The notes beneath the pieces are model-generated. The model was given only the letters and a program-made list of their open reading frames with translations. It was not told the DNA's origin and searched no databases. From Enoplolaimus lenunculus (Eukaryota > Nematoda > Enoplea > Enoplida > Thoracostomopsidae), in NCBI GenBank assembly GCA_030248215.1, contig JASANG010001718.1:62001-126000 (forward strand): DNA of 64,000 nt, in the 5' to 3' direction. Positions 30,810 through 43,141 of the stretch are shown piece after piece (the stretch's first letter is position 1; every line of letters begins with the position of its first letter). The translations under genes were made by a program, and so were the position numbers.

Positions 30810-31118
30810 TCAATGCCAAAATTTTTCGTCTTTCAAGTTAGCAAGCAATCGGATTGTCCCAAATGCAAATTGTTGTTCAGGGCCAGGGCCGATAAAGAAC
30901 TTAGCTGAAACAACTTCATTTGATTGCAGGGTGTGTACAATTGCACAAGTGATTGTAACGGTATTGGCTGAGAGAGTCATACCAAAAGTTATTGTTACAT
31001 TATTGGACGAGGCAATATTGGTGTCGTAGTACTCGTAGTAGTTGTTTGGCCAATCTTCAACTAACATGTTACGCTTAAGTCCGCCAGTGACCAAAAACGT
31101 GCATAAATATCTAGACAA
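30810..31118 (-). CDS. Open frame with weak resemblance to a Cys-loop receptor ectodomain
   Basis: A 102-codon minus frame containing RNMLVEDWPNNYYEYYDTNI and then NNVTITFGMTL. The second piece resembles the VTVTFGMTL segment of acetylcholine-receptor-like ligand-gated channels, which follows a YD..I.P stretch as here. The expected IDVDEKNQ continuation is missing, and I could not place a clean donor. It could be one exon of a receptor, a decayed copy, or chance. Confidence 0.22.
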   Translation of the reverse strand: MSRYLCTFLVTGGLKRNMLVEDWPNNYYEYYDTNIASSNNVTITFGMTLSANTVTITCAIVHTLQSNEVVSAKFFIGPGPEQQFAFGTIRLLANLKDEKFWH

Positions 31119-31119
31119 T

Positions 31120-32580
31120 TAGTCGGAAAATGACTCGTACACCTCGTGACTTGACATGGATCTGACCAACAACTTGTCAAACGAAAATTTCGCCGACTCA
31201 CACAACCAGGGTCGTGGCAAAAATATTATTTCGGAAGCGGATAACCTCATGTAAAAAATTTTGCGAGCGAACGTAGCTAGGAAGAATATTTTGGACCATT
31301 CGGATACAGAAAGTTATTCTCACACCTTAAAGGCATTATCTGTGCGCAAAAATGTCGGACTGGGATATATCCCCTATCCATCCGTTATATACGCTCTTGC
31401 CGACAACTCGTCACTCGCCCGGTTACAATTTAGAATTAAGAGTAGGATGCTTAGCCTAATGAATAGGTCCAAACTCGACAAGTTGTCGGAGTCGACGAGT
31501 TGATTTATTTCAAATGACCTTCATACGCTACCACTTACAAGCAACAGCTGTCACCATACTGACAAAGTTGCTAATTCCAATTGATGGCCGACGAATTGTC
31601 GGATAAATGAAATTTCTAATAAAAAACTTATCACGCGACAAGTTGTCGGGTGACGAATCGTCGTGATATCAATTCCAATGAGACACGTTAACAAATGTTT
31701 TTCATTGTCTACATACTAAGCGGTGGCAAAAAGCCAAAAATACTAATCCACATGGCACTTAATTATTACAATGTCCCTCTTGAGATGCAATTACGTTTCG
31801 TATAATAAAACAAATACAAATTCACAAATTTTCAATTTCTGGAGAAATACAAAAATAAGCACATTTAACACAATTTAGTATAACCCTGTTGGTGTGAAAA
31901 GTCCAAAGGTATTCTCGCAACATGAGGTTACCCAATCCTGAAATAAATCCCTGGCTACGCACGTCCCTGACTGTTAGCCTGTGGCCTATGCTCAGAGGAA
32001 AATCCAGGATTAAAGTTCCGAATATCATCACGTCATGTAATAATCGTTTTTGCGAACGAGCGTGTAATGAGCGAGACAAAAATTATTGGCAACGATGGGA
32101 GTCACGGTATCGGCAAGGTCGGGTTTCGATTTTTTGAGTTTCGGTCGTTTGGAATGGATACCAAAATTTGAGAATTCAGCAAATGCTGGTCAGAAATGGG
32201 CGGTCTCAGTTAAGAACCGAAACCGAGACCTGACGATCGAGACCGGCCCACGGAAAGTCTCGGATAGGTCAATTTTTGGGCATAACCGAAAAAAATTCAA
32301 ATTTTCAAAATGAACAAAAACCATAAAAATCATGAAAAACTATGAAAAAAGCATTCAATATATAATTCTTTTTATAATTTTTCGGTGATCACCAAATATT
32401 GACCGACACCGACACTTTTGATGGACGGTCTCGGTAGTTTGAATTTACAATTCGTCGCTCGACAGCTTATCGTCCGACCTTAAAAACGAACCAGCTCAGC
32501 TTATTTATGTCTCAAATTTAAGACAAACCTGACGTCATTTCGTGACACGGTACCTCTACAGAACACACAAATACGTACGT
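31120..32580. repeat. Decayed repeats with GACAAGTTGTCG palindromes
   Basis: The palindrome-like core CGACAAGTTGTCG or close variants recurs near 31477, 31588 and 31636, and less exactly near 31398 and 32460. At 32085-32290 a TCGGT-rich repeat (CAGCAAATGCTGGTCAGAAA) matches 35485-35620. Confidence 0.45.
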
Positions 32581-32582
32581 AC

Positions 32583-34955
32583 CTACAATGGCGTGAACAA
32601 GAGGTATGTACAAACATATATCAAAAATTCTTGAACTAAATGGTGTGAAAAAATAGGCTGTTGTACACTTGCACCACATGCTTCTGCAGTTTTCACAAGC
32701 CAGATACTTTTCGCAGTCGCTAAAACACTCGTCTGCAATCTGATCTTGGTTAAAATTATGTCATTGTTCCGAAAAGCAATCCTAGCATCGCCGCTGGCAC
32801 CATCCAAAAAACTTCATCCCCCCTGTACAATGGTTCATGATTAATTTTTATAGAACCAGAGATCACGCTAACCATCTGCCTCGAGGCCATTAAATTTAAT
32901 CACACAAGCCAAAAAATACACCATATACAGCAGACCAAACGCGTCCGGCACACACAAGACAAGCCGCCAATAAAGTGTAGTTTACATTTATCAATAACCA
33001 ACAGTCACAATATATGATAAACACGAGGAACAAGATAACTAGTGGAAAAAGTGCTCCTAATAGTCGCTTGTAAAGTTATATGTTTCTTTATCTCAACATG
33101 TAAAAGTATAAAACTAGGGTTGAATCCAATTTTCAAGATGTCTTAAATGCAAACCAACTAAACCTACAACGCGTTTAATTTTGACAACAGTTTGCAGACT
33201 GCATTAATGAAACATATTCGCAACTTTACATGGCAGTAAGTCTTACTCGCCAATAGAAATATTTTTGTTTGTGCAGAAAGGGATATTTAATCATTAAACT
33301 TTGTGTCAAAGTGTATCAGGATGTGTTTTTCTGGTAATGATTAATGTTCGTTTCCGCTATAGAAATGCAGGAATTAACTTGCTTTTTTAGCCATTGTTAG
33401 TTGTAAATAACTTAACATTTTTGGAAAGCCAGGTGAATATTCACACGCGTACAAAAATCAAATATTTTTTAAAGCTTTATCCTTGCATAGCCGTTTTGTG
33501 CTTTCGTTATTTTGGTCACTATCTGTTTCCATTTAGTACTCTCTGGTTACACTCTACTTCTAATTAAAAGCTCAAGCCCGGTTACCAATTAGTGTCTTGC
33601 GTTGTCCCGCGGGTATGCGAAATGGTTCTAGTACATGCTACGACATTGATACAATTTTGTATTAACTATCTATTAACTTTTCCGGCGTAGAGTATGCTAA
33701 GTGCAATGGATCAAAAACTGTGTCTACCAATTTCAACGCGCATTGTTTGCATTTTATTACGCACCTGTGTGTGAAAAATTTGTACAAGACATGAGAGCCT
33801 CTTCGAGTTAAAGCGTAAATGTTCGAAATCTAGCGGTAATAGTGAGTTCCAATACTAACTTGAAATTAGATTTCAGATAAAATTAAAAATATTTGCGAGG
33901 AATCGGTCAAATTTGAAGTGACGAAATGCACATCTTGTGCTATTTCCGAGTCTTAATGCGTAGACAAAAATATTTCTATTGGCGAGTAAGACTTACTGCC
34001 ATGTAAAGTTGCGAATATGTTTCATTAATGCAGTCTGCAAACTGTTGTCAAAATTAAACGCGTTGTAGGTTTAGTTGGTTTGCATTTAAGACATCTTGAA
34101 AATTGGATTCAACCCTAGTTTTATACTTTTACATGTTGAGATAAAGAAACATATAACTTTACAAGCGACTATTAGGAGCACTTTTTCCACTAGTTTTTTC
34201 ATTTTATATGTTAATGCTAATTAACCTTTCTCTCAAAATAATGAAGTGAATTTGCTTCGTCTACGGTATAAATTACAAAAAAATTTTCAAGCGTGTATTA
34301 AATTCTCATACTAGGAACTCTTGAAACAAACAGAGCTATGAATTTACTAAGAGAAAAGCAAGATTTGCCAACGCAAGTGGAAATTAAACAAATTAACGCT
34401 GCAAAACATAAAACTTTTAATGACAGTTGGCTTAGAAATATATTAAGCTAAGTCTTAAATGTGAAAGAGCTCTAAATTTTACAAACAGTATATACCAAAA
34501 CTCACGAAAATCGTCAAAAATTTAGTTCAATATTCTGCCACCTTCAATTACTTTATTAGCAAAGCAATACAATTGTTCCAAAAGTTTTTTTACACAATAG
34601 CATTTCGGATAGTCGGATACATATCCGTATATTTTTCACATCGGGATATCCGGAAATCCGGTGCCCATGTGTAAATACAGTAGAAAGTGAAAATTAAAAT
34701 CACATCATAAACCAGCAGAAGGCTCACGTACTGACTACATCAATGAAGCAAACAAACTTAAAACAACAGTGGCTCGCATACTGACTACATCAATGAAGCA
34801 AACAAACTTAAAACAACAGTAATATAATTTATAGATCAAACCGATAATTCCAGCAAGATAAAGTACTAACCACAACCACTAGGACAACGACCTTCAGGAC
34901 TACTGGCTGCACTCTTGGCTATAGGTTTTCTACGTCGGAAATTTGAAAACCCCAT
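32583..34955 (-). CDS. Candidate Cys-rich protein, first two exons
   Basis: Exon 34955-34871 starts ATG in good context (GAAATGG), encodes MGFSNFRRRKPIAKSAASSP then EGRCPSGC, and ends at GTTAGT in phase 1. Exon 32732-32583 (acceptor ATTGCAG, donor GTACGT) continues in the right phase with DECFSDCEKYLACENC and RSMWCKC. Together they give a dense Cys cluster of the kind that binds metal or forms disulfides; there is no signal peptide, so metal binding is the likelier guess. The intron holds a complete inverted-repeat element (33037-34195). I do not recognise the protein; the second exon's tail is hydrophobic and unconvincing. Confidence 0.33.
33037..34195. mobile_element. Inverted-repeat DNA transposon (MITE-like), 232-bp arms
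   Basis: Left arm 33037-33268 and right arm 33964-34195 are near-perfect inverted repeats beginning AACTAGTGGAAAAAGTGCTC. The tips resemble those of 13296-14201 (ACTAG, then an A run, then TGCTC), suggesting one superfamily. No transposase frame. No clear duplication. Confidence 0.85.
34721..34820 (+). repeat. 50-bp tandem duplication
   Basis: Two copies of a 50-bp unit containing ACTGACTACATCAATGAAGC differ by two bases. Confidence 0.85.
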
Positions 34956-35179
34956 TTCTAAACATTGCACTTGCACTTTGTTGGAAATGTACGGTCAACT
35001 GGGCTGCCCTTGAAAAAACTATTCAGCCGTGCGTGTTAAAAAATATAAAACTACCGACATCGAGAGTACATTGCGGCAAAATGTTTTAAATTTGTTGTTC
35101 TTTATTTTTAGAAACATAAAATGTTGAGGTATTATAAGCGCACCCAATCTTATGTCGTAGGTCTGCAATACAATAACCA

Positions 35180-35445
35180 CAGGATGCAAGTGGATATCAA
35201 AAACTGACGGAGCCGGATAATCTAGTATCCGGCCGGAGACGGATAATGAATTCAAATCTAATAATATATTGCATTTAGATATCAGAACGTAGCTTACAAT
35301 TTTTTCTTCCGTGGCTTAAAATACCTAAAAATTGTTAACATGACAAAGTTTAACATCTCACACCGATTTATTTTTACGACCATAATTATTCTACATTTTC
35401 GTAGCGTTGCGTTCAGTTGCAATATATTCGTTCGGCTCATGTTCC
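35180..35445. mobile_element. Partial CAGGATGCAAG copy of the 52230 MITE
   Basis: Shares CGGAGCCGGATAATCTA- and ATCAGAACGTAGCT-type sequence with 52230-52450. The right end is missing or changed. Confidence 0.5.
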
Positions 35446-37035
35446 TTTTAAGGGCATCCAGTTTTCTGTAGGTCAGAGGAGAGTTGGATCAGGGATACGA
35501 GTCTCGGTCTCATTTTCGGCAAGTCACTGTATTTGGCAGGTCTCGGTTTCGTGAGTCTCGGTGGTTTGGAACATCCCACTAGAAGTCGAGGATTCAGCAA
35601 ATGCTGGTAGACCTGCAAAAACCAGATGTTAAATATTGTTGAAGCAAATAATGCCTGATGAATACAATTTCGCTATGAATACATTGCAAGGTATACTAAA
35701 AAGACGCTAGATCAAACTCGCGCCAACTGATTAAAATAGATTTTAACAGCATGGACATTAGATTTGTTGTATTATATAGTTAATAAGTCAAAGAAATTTT
35801 TATTAGATTTTTACGGAATGTGCTTCTACAATACACCTGGATTGCTAATTTTATATCCGACGCATGACCGAAACAAGATTCATGAACATATACAAGTGAC
35901 GCGCCATTCCCCAATAGCTTACTTTGCCAAATTTGCCAAAATAAGCCATCACAATCTGATTATCAACGCATCTTGGAACGTTAAGCAGAAAATATTGAAG
36001 TTCTGCCCTGTAAAAGGAGTAATATATATTTTATTACCTACATAATAATTCTTATGAATTTTCCCTATACGTCAGATTGACGTTACCTTTATAGTTATCT
36101 TGTTCTATGAATAAATTGTACCTACTGACTTTTATTTGTGCATAGATTATAATTATTAAAGGTAATTTAAATTTGGGACGTGCAAATTTGGCTGGTGCTC
36201 GTCTACCAGGGTATAATAGTATACCTGTTTTTGTGTCTGGTAAAAATTGGTGTCTGTTTCCGTCTACAAATACCGGATATTGTGTTATTTTTAGGCCCAA
36301 AATTGGTCGGAATTTTCCGTTATATGTTGCAATTGCACGATATGAATTAAAACCATACAAAATTCATCCAAAATTTTAAAAATTCCGGTGAATTTGCCAT
36401 TTTCTAATTTTAAAAAGCCCGATGAATTTTTGCTCGCTTCAATTTTTTGGTACAAACTTTTATACTTCAATATCTATTTTACGTTTCAGTTATTTTGATT
36501 ACACCCCGTCATCTACTACTGGAACGCAACAACTTTAATTAATTGCACAAACTTGTGTGTCAGAACTCAAAGCAATAAAAATGGTTTGTATTTGTATAAA
36601 GTGCAATCCTTAAATTTGAAACTACCGTAAGAGCTTGGCGCTCGAACCCGTGAAGACTCAAACCTCTTGAGCCGATTTTGTAGTGCACATTCAAGTAATA
36701 ATTTTCATCACGCTGCATTACGTATTTTGCACGTAAACATCTGTATCTCATGACTTTAACACAATTAAAACGATTCGTAATTGTATACACAAACCACAAA
36801 CCTTAAATTTGAAACCGTCCAATTTCTCACTTTGATTTTCAGCTGAGTTCAACGCGTCAAATACTGGTTGATAATCGACGAATGGTAGTTTAAGTTTAAT
36901 TAACTTATTGCAACAGTTTCTAAAATTATAAAACATAAGTTTCAATATCTTTTCGTAATGAAACAGATCGACCACATTATGCCGGATGAGCGTTACCAAT
37001 TGTGCGCTTGGCGCCTGTTTTACAACCTACTCATT
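35446..37035. other. No gene seen
   Basis: Contains the TCGGT-rich repeat at 35485-35620, then AT-rich sequence. The frame at 35764-36045 has no splice or homology support. Confidence 0.4.
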
Positions 37036-37039
37036 GTAG

Positions 37040-39648
37040 GAATATTTTCTCTTGCTATTGGCCAACGAAAGCGAAACCTAGTAAAATTGTTACGCAGTCA
37101 TGTTAAAAACATTGAACATCAATTGAAATTTCACTGCAAACGACATTGTGTTCATTTACAGAAATATTGACCTAGCAAAATTTGGAGTAAAAAATTCAAA
37201 ATTTCACAAAATGAAAGGTTTTAGGAAATTTACGACTGGTTAAGGCCTGAAACCAGAAAATGCAGGTGAAAGTAATCTTACAGCGTTTGATTTCGTTATA
37301 TAGTTCGGTTTTTTCACGCGTTATTCTTGAATACAAAAAATATGATCCGAAATTTTTGCCATTACAAAATCATATTTTGGAAAATGAACATATTTTCACT
37401 TGCTACAGGCCAACGAAAGCCAAAACTGGTGAAATTTTTATGCGGTCATGTTAAAAAGATTGAAAATCAATTAAAATTTCACTGCAAACGACATTGCGTT
37501 CATTTACAGAATTATCGGCCTGGCAAAATTTGAAGTCAAAAATTCAAAATTTCACAACATGAAAGGTTTTGGGAAATTTACGACTGCTTAAGGCCTGAAA
37601 CCAGAAAATGCAGGTGAAAATAATCTTACAGCGTTACATTTCGTTATATAGTTCGGTTGTTTCACGCGTTATTCTTGAATACAAAAAATATGATCCGAAA
37701 TTTTTGCCATTACAAAATCATATTTTGGAAAATGAACATATTTTCACTTGCTATTGGTCAACGAAAACCAAAACTGGTGAAATTTTTATGCGGTCATGTT
37801 AAAAACATTGAAAATCAATTAAAATTTCACTGCAAACGACATTGCGTTCATTTTCAGAAATATCGGCCTGGCAAAATTTGAAGTCAAAAATTCAAAATTT
37901 CACAACATGAAAGGTTTTAGGAAATTTACGACTGGTTAAGGCCTGAAACCAGAAAATGCAGGTGAAAGTAATCTTACAGCGTTTGATTTCGTTATATAGT
38001 TCGGTTTTTTCACGCGTTATTCTTGAATACAAAAAATATGATCCGAAATTTTTGCCATTACAAAATCATATTTTGGAAAATGAACATATTTTCACTTGCT
38101 ACAGGCCAACGAAAGCCAAAACTGGTGAAATTTTTATGCGGTCATGTTAAAAAGATTGAAAATCAATTAAAATTTCACTGCAAACGACATTGCGTTCATT
38201 TACAGAAATATCGGCCTGGCAAAATTTGAAGTAAAAAATTCAAAATTTCACAACATGAAAGGTTTTAGGAAATTTACGACTGGTTAAGGCCTGAAACCAG
38301 AAAATGCAGGTGAAAGTAATCTTACAGCGTTACATTTTGTTATATAGTTCGGTTTTTTCACGCGTTATTCTTGAATATACAAAATATGATCCGAAATTTT
38401 TCCATTACAAAATCATATTTTGGAAAATGAACATATTTTCACTTGCTACAGGCCAACGAAAACCAAAACTGGTGAAATCTTTATGCGGTCATGTTAAAAA
38501 CATTGAAAATCAATTAAAATTTCACTGCAAACGACATTGCGTTCATTTTCAGAAATATCGGCCTGGCAAAATTTGAAGTCAAAAATTCAAAATTTCACAA
38601 CATGAAAGGTTTTAGGAAATTTACGACTGGTTAAGGCCTGAAACCAGAAAATGCAGGTGAAAGTAATCTTACAGCGTTTGATTTCGTTATATAGTTCGGT
38701 TTTTTCACGCGTTATTCTTGAATACAAAAAATTTGATTCGAAATTTTTGCCATTACAAAATCATATTTTGGAAAATGAACATATTTTCACTTGCTACAGC
38801 CCAACGAAAGGCAAAACTGGTGAAATTTTTATGCGGTCATGTTAAAAATATTGAAAATCAATTAAAATTTTACTGCAAACGACATTGCGTTCATTTTCAG
38901 AAATATCGGCCTGGCAAAATTTGAAGTCAAAAATTCAAAATTTCACAACATGAAAGGTTTTGGGAAATTTACGACTGCTTAAGGCCTGAAACCAGAAAAT
39001 GCAGGTGAAAATAATCTTACAGCGTTACATTTCGTTATATAGTTCGGTTGTTTCACGCGTTATTCTTGAATACAAAAAATATGATCCGAAATTTTTGCCA
39101 TTACAAAATCATATTTTGGAAAATGAACATATTTTCACTTGCTATTGGTCAACGAAAACCAAAACTGGTGAAATTTTTATGCGGTCATGTTAAAAACATT
39201 GAAAATCAATTAAAATTTCACTGCAAACGACATTGCGTTCATTTTCAGAAACATCGGCCTGGCAAAATTTGAAGTCAAAAATTCAAAATTTCACAACATG
39301 AAAGGTTTTAGGAAATTTACCACCGGTTAAGGCCTGAAACCAGAAAATGCAGGTGAAAGTAATCTTACAGCGTTACATTTTGTTATATAGTTCGGTTTTT
39401 TCACGTGTTATTCTTGAATACAAAAAATATGATCCGAAATTTTTGCCATTACAAAATCATATTTTGGAAAATGAACATATTTTCACTTGCTATTGGCCAA
39501 CGAATGCCAAAACTGGTGAAATTTTTGTGCGGTCATGTTAAAAACATTGAAAATCAGTCAAAATTTCACTGCAAACGACACTGCGTTCATTTACAGAAAT
39601 ATCGGCCTGGCAAAATTTAAAGTCAAAAATTCAAAATTTCACAACATG
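37040..39648 (+). repeat. 348-bp satellite, about 7.5 copies
   Basis: The period is 348 bp (one copy 347). The first, partial copy is the most diverged. Later copies fall into types in the order A-B-A-C-A-B-C: the copies at 37608 and 38999 match almost exactly and are four units apart, as do 38304 and 39347 apart from small changes (three units). Each unit has the hairpin CTGGTTAAGGCCTGAAACCAG. Short frames of 64-74 codons repeat with it and are not genes. Confidence 0.95.
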
Positions 39649-39939
39649 AAATGTGTTCTTTCTGAGAATACAATCTATGTTAAACAACTATTTTATAGTT
39701 TTAATATAAAATAAACCAGTACCTTGCGATTTCTTTCCGCGTGTTTTCTGTATGCCAGAAAATTTTTTCTTTTTGTCATTTCCAAACCACGTTTCAAATT
39801 CTCGTGGTTGTATACGCACACAAGCAAGTATATTTTACCAATTACATATGTATAGAAAACAACGCATGTGCACAGATGTATGCTAGATGGCAGCAAAAGG
39901 ACGATACATAAAGTCGATGAAAAATGCAGTTAGAGAAGC

Positions 39940-40250
39940 GGGCTGCGTGGCGCAGTGGTATAGTCTTCGCTTAAGGATCCGTAGGCTGAGATTTCGATCC
40001 CCGCTCTGGAGGTCCGTTTTTCCAACTGCTTAGACCAAATGTCTAAATTCCCGATTCCTACTTAGACTGATATGGAGGCTACTCCGTTAACACAATGGTA
40101 GACCTCAAAGCTATGAGCACGGTATCCAGTCGAGAATAGGGTGGACGGTCACGGGACGACCTTGTTGAAATTAAGGGCACGTAAGCATGCGAAACATGCT
40201 TGTATTCATACCCTGATAGTTTGATCCCAGCTCCGAAAGCCCTGTTTTTC
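39940..40250 (+). repeat. tRNA-derived SINE-like unit, probably dimeric
   Basis: The first part has an A-box-like TGGCGCAGTGG, a B-box-like GATTTCGATCCCCG and a TTTTT run. A second part (40075-40245) has ACAATGGTAGACC and AGTTTGATCCCAG, again followed by TTTTT. The acceptor ends do not pair, so neither is a working tRNA. The box spacing suggests a tRNA-derived Pol III element. Confidence 0.55.
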
Positions 40251-40254
40251 CTGG

Positions 40255-41030
40255 ACTTACAGTGTTGTTACTAGCTATGTATATGATGGCAATACATAGT
40301 AACATATGTGTTTACTATAAAAGTATAAAAAAATCAATCGATATATAAACCTTTTTGCAACAGTGTTATCGTATCCTTATATGTCTATGCAATAGTGCTT
40401 ATCAAGTTCTGTTATTACCTAAAATTCATCCCGCGGGTGTGCTTAATATGCTAAGGTTACTAAGGGCAATTTTTCAGAAATTGTTTGCGTTTGTTTTCGA
40501 TCTCTAATACAGCTTGAACAGATTGTTTGCAAAAAACCCCACAACACAACATTCATACTAGAATCATCAATCCAATCCTAAAGTACATCCGGCATATCTG
40601 CATTCGTCACAGTTTCATATGCCAAAACATAAAAATTTACACTTTGAGCGAAACATATAATAGGTGACACTACCGTGTCCCTATGATTTATAATGCCAAG
40701 CTACCAGTTTTCAGTTTACATGCCACTTAGCAATAAAATATATAACAAATTTTTGTAGCCTTCAGTGAGGTGTGAACAAAGACTATATATGTCTTCGTCT
40801 TGAAAGTTTTGGATCTACTATAACGTTTAAGTCCCAAAGTAGTTTTTGCAATTCATGCTGATGCAAGAGGGACGTGGCAAGCAATCATGAAACATTTACA
40901 GTTGGATACTAAAGAAGGAATTCTGATTCATGTTCTTAAAGCAGTTGTAGCTACGATTTTAAGCCAAACCGCCCAAAACTAAGTTTTAATAAATATTACC
41001 GGAATGCCACTTTTTTGAAAAAGAAGGGCA
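40255..41030. other. No gene seen
   Basis: Unremarkable AT-rich sequence. Confidence 0.4.
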
Positions 41031-41206
41031 GGCCTGTAGCCAGCTCACCTTGCTAGAGGCAGAGGGGATAAAAATTATTCAGGCGGGGCATTCAAAGGTT
41101 TTCAGTGACTTGCAGGTAAGGTTGAAAATTTTATAGGAAGTCCAAAATTTTTCCAGATGGGCTTAGCCCCCCTGGCCCTTCCTTGGCTACAGGCCCGAAG
41201 ATGTGG
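41031..41206. mobile_element. MITE of the GCCCGTAGCCA family
   Basis: Tips CAGGCCTGTAGCCAGC and TTGGCTACAGGCCCG; flanks AAGAAGGG and AAGATGTG agree at 6 of 8. Same internal sequence as 25621-25791. Confidence 0.65.
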
Positions 41207-41291
41207 TATGAGGGAATATATCTGCCCCTTCGCCCTCCTGTTCCACCGCCCCTGTTGGCTTCTCGCCTTGCACCATTAACCCTGCGCGTAT

Positions 41292-41921
41292 GAGGCCTTT
41301 CGTTATCTCACAAGCCACCGTTTGCCCAAAAATGATTCAATTTTAAAATTTTTTGCATATTTGAGCTGCTTATGACCGTCTGATCAATCCATGCCTAAAT
41401 TTGAATTTTTGAATAATTCGATTTTTTCGATTTTTAAGGACCCAAAATCCCCCCTCGGGACCCAAAAAATTTGTTAAAATGTTTTACAAATTGCCACTCG
41501 ATGCAGCTTGCGGAGCTGAGTCCAGTGGTGTTAAAGATCTCACAATCAGACGATTGATTAACGCTTTAAGGTCAAATAAATTTTTGGCGCCACCCCAAAT
41601 CATTGGCAGCGCGCCAAATTAGTTTTGACAATAACTAGTTAACCAATTGTCTGATTCCGAAAACTTTATCATTATTCGGCTGAGCCCCGTAAGCTGCATC
41701 AAATAATGGAGTGTAATATTGTCAAACTTATTGAGAAAAATTTTTTGGGCAACGAGGGAGGGTTTTTGGACATTAAAAATCGAATTTTTCAGAAAATTCA
41801 AATCTGGGCGTGGAATGATTGGGGGAGGTCATGAGAAGCTCAAATATGCAAAAAAATTTAAATCCATTGATTTTTGGGTAAACACCGGCTGGGGAAGTAA
41901 CGGAAAAGGCCCCGCGTATGT
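41292..41921. repeat. Foldback element, family F, most complete copy
   Basis: Arms of about 180 bp (41292-41480 and 41715-41921) carry CATATTTGAGC and its complement, TTTTTTGGG/CCCAAAAAA, and end near GGCCTTT. The centre holds GGCAGCGCGCCAAATTAG, as at 820-850. Confidence 0.7.
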
Positions 41922-41924
41922 ACG

Positions 41925-43140
41925 CCCTATTTTCAGCTACGATGCTGGGCCACTGGTTCATGCCTGTATCTTACAAGGAATCCCAGCTCCCAGACGAGGG
42001 GGCTCGGATACCCTATCCACAGACCTGATTCCAAATTATCAAAATTGCGTTTGACTGCTTACTGTTTCCGCTCGCGATGTTTCTTTCACTATCATAAATT
42101 ACCCCCAACATACGAGCCCCCAGGTTTTCGATGACCGGCTGCGCCCAATATTACATAACTAGCTAGCGAACTAGACTATACAACTCGTTAACTACAATTG
42201 CAAAACCCATAATCACAATAGTACTTGCTATTGTTCTTAGAAGAGAACATTACCATAATAGCAACCTACACAAACATTTTTTGAACAATACGAGCACGAG
42301 CTGAAACTCAACACAGTTGCTTCACTCTCCACCTGCCACCTCCTACACTGCGAACAACATTTGAAAAGATAACCGTATTATGGTGGGTTTACTGTTGATT
42401 GCAACACTATAACTGTGTAGTTTCCCTAAACAAATAATGATGATGTTCGTGCCTGAAAAAAGCAATCATCGACATTTGAAACGCTGTCCGCATGGGTGAA
42501 TACAGTAAACCAGGGGAGGGGATATAAGGCAGTGCCGGATCTAGAAATTTCAAAAGGGTAGGCCGCGCGAGCGAGAAACTGAACGCCGTTTTGGTGCTAA
42601 ATCTTAATGCAAAATGTTGATTTTGATCCTTTTTGAGTGGCCTATGTCGGGTCGGACCCCCCTTGTATGCGCCAGTGATAGAGGGGCTAAATCTGTCCCC
42701 AAAAGTTCTGGACAGGCAGGTCGACAAATTTTAGAAAAACCTTCGGGATCCTGGAGGTGAAAAAAATTCTGTTATACTTGAGGGTATAAAATCCCGAACT
42801 GAAATCCTAGGTATATCTCTGGCGATCCGGCCCCAGATACGGAACCCGTACACGGATCAGTTCACAGGAGTTCTTAGAGTCTGTTGACGCAGCAAAGTGG
42901 TCCCACCATGTCCAAGCCGTCAACGGCTACGGTGCATGTATAACTCGTAGCCAAAGTTTGAATACAAAATTATCATCAAGAAAGCTGGAACGCTCACCAT
43001 ACGTATTTTGGCCATCGAGCATTTTTCAATCATAAACGTAAACTTTCTAGGACTAATAACTTGTCCCTGCGAATGTTGTGCCACGGCATTGACAATATGG
43101 CTGCATTTTTATTATATCTGGTTTAGGTATAAAATCCGGC
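41925..43140. other. No gene seen
   Basis: Mixed sequence with a decayed TGCCGGATCTAGAAATTTC-type repeat at 42533-42680. No supported frame. Confidence 0.4.
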
Positions 43141-43141
43141 A

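Noticed and set aside
37260-39620. Series of 64- to 90-codon frames
   Set aside because: The same short frames recur with the 348-bp satellite unit, and no codon bias or start context was apparent.
39940-40016. A functional tRNA gene
   Set aside because: A- and B-box-like motifs are present, but the acceptor and anticodon stems do not pair.
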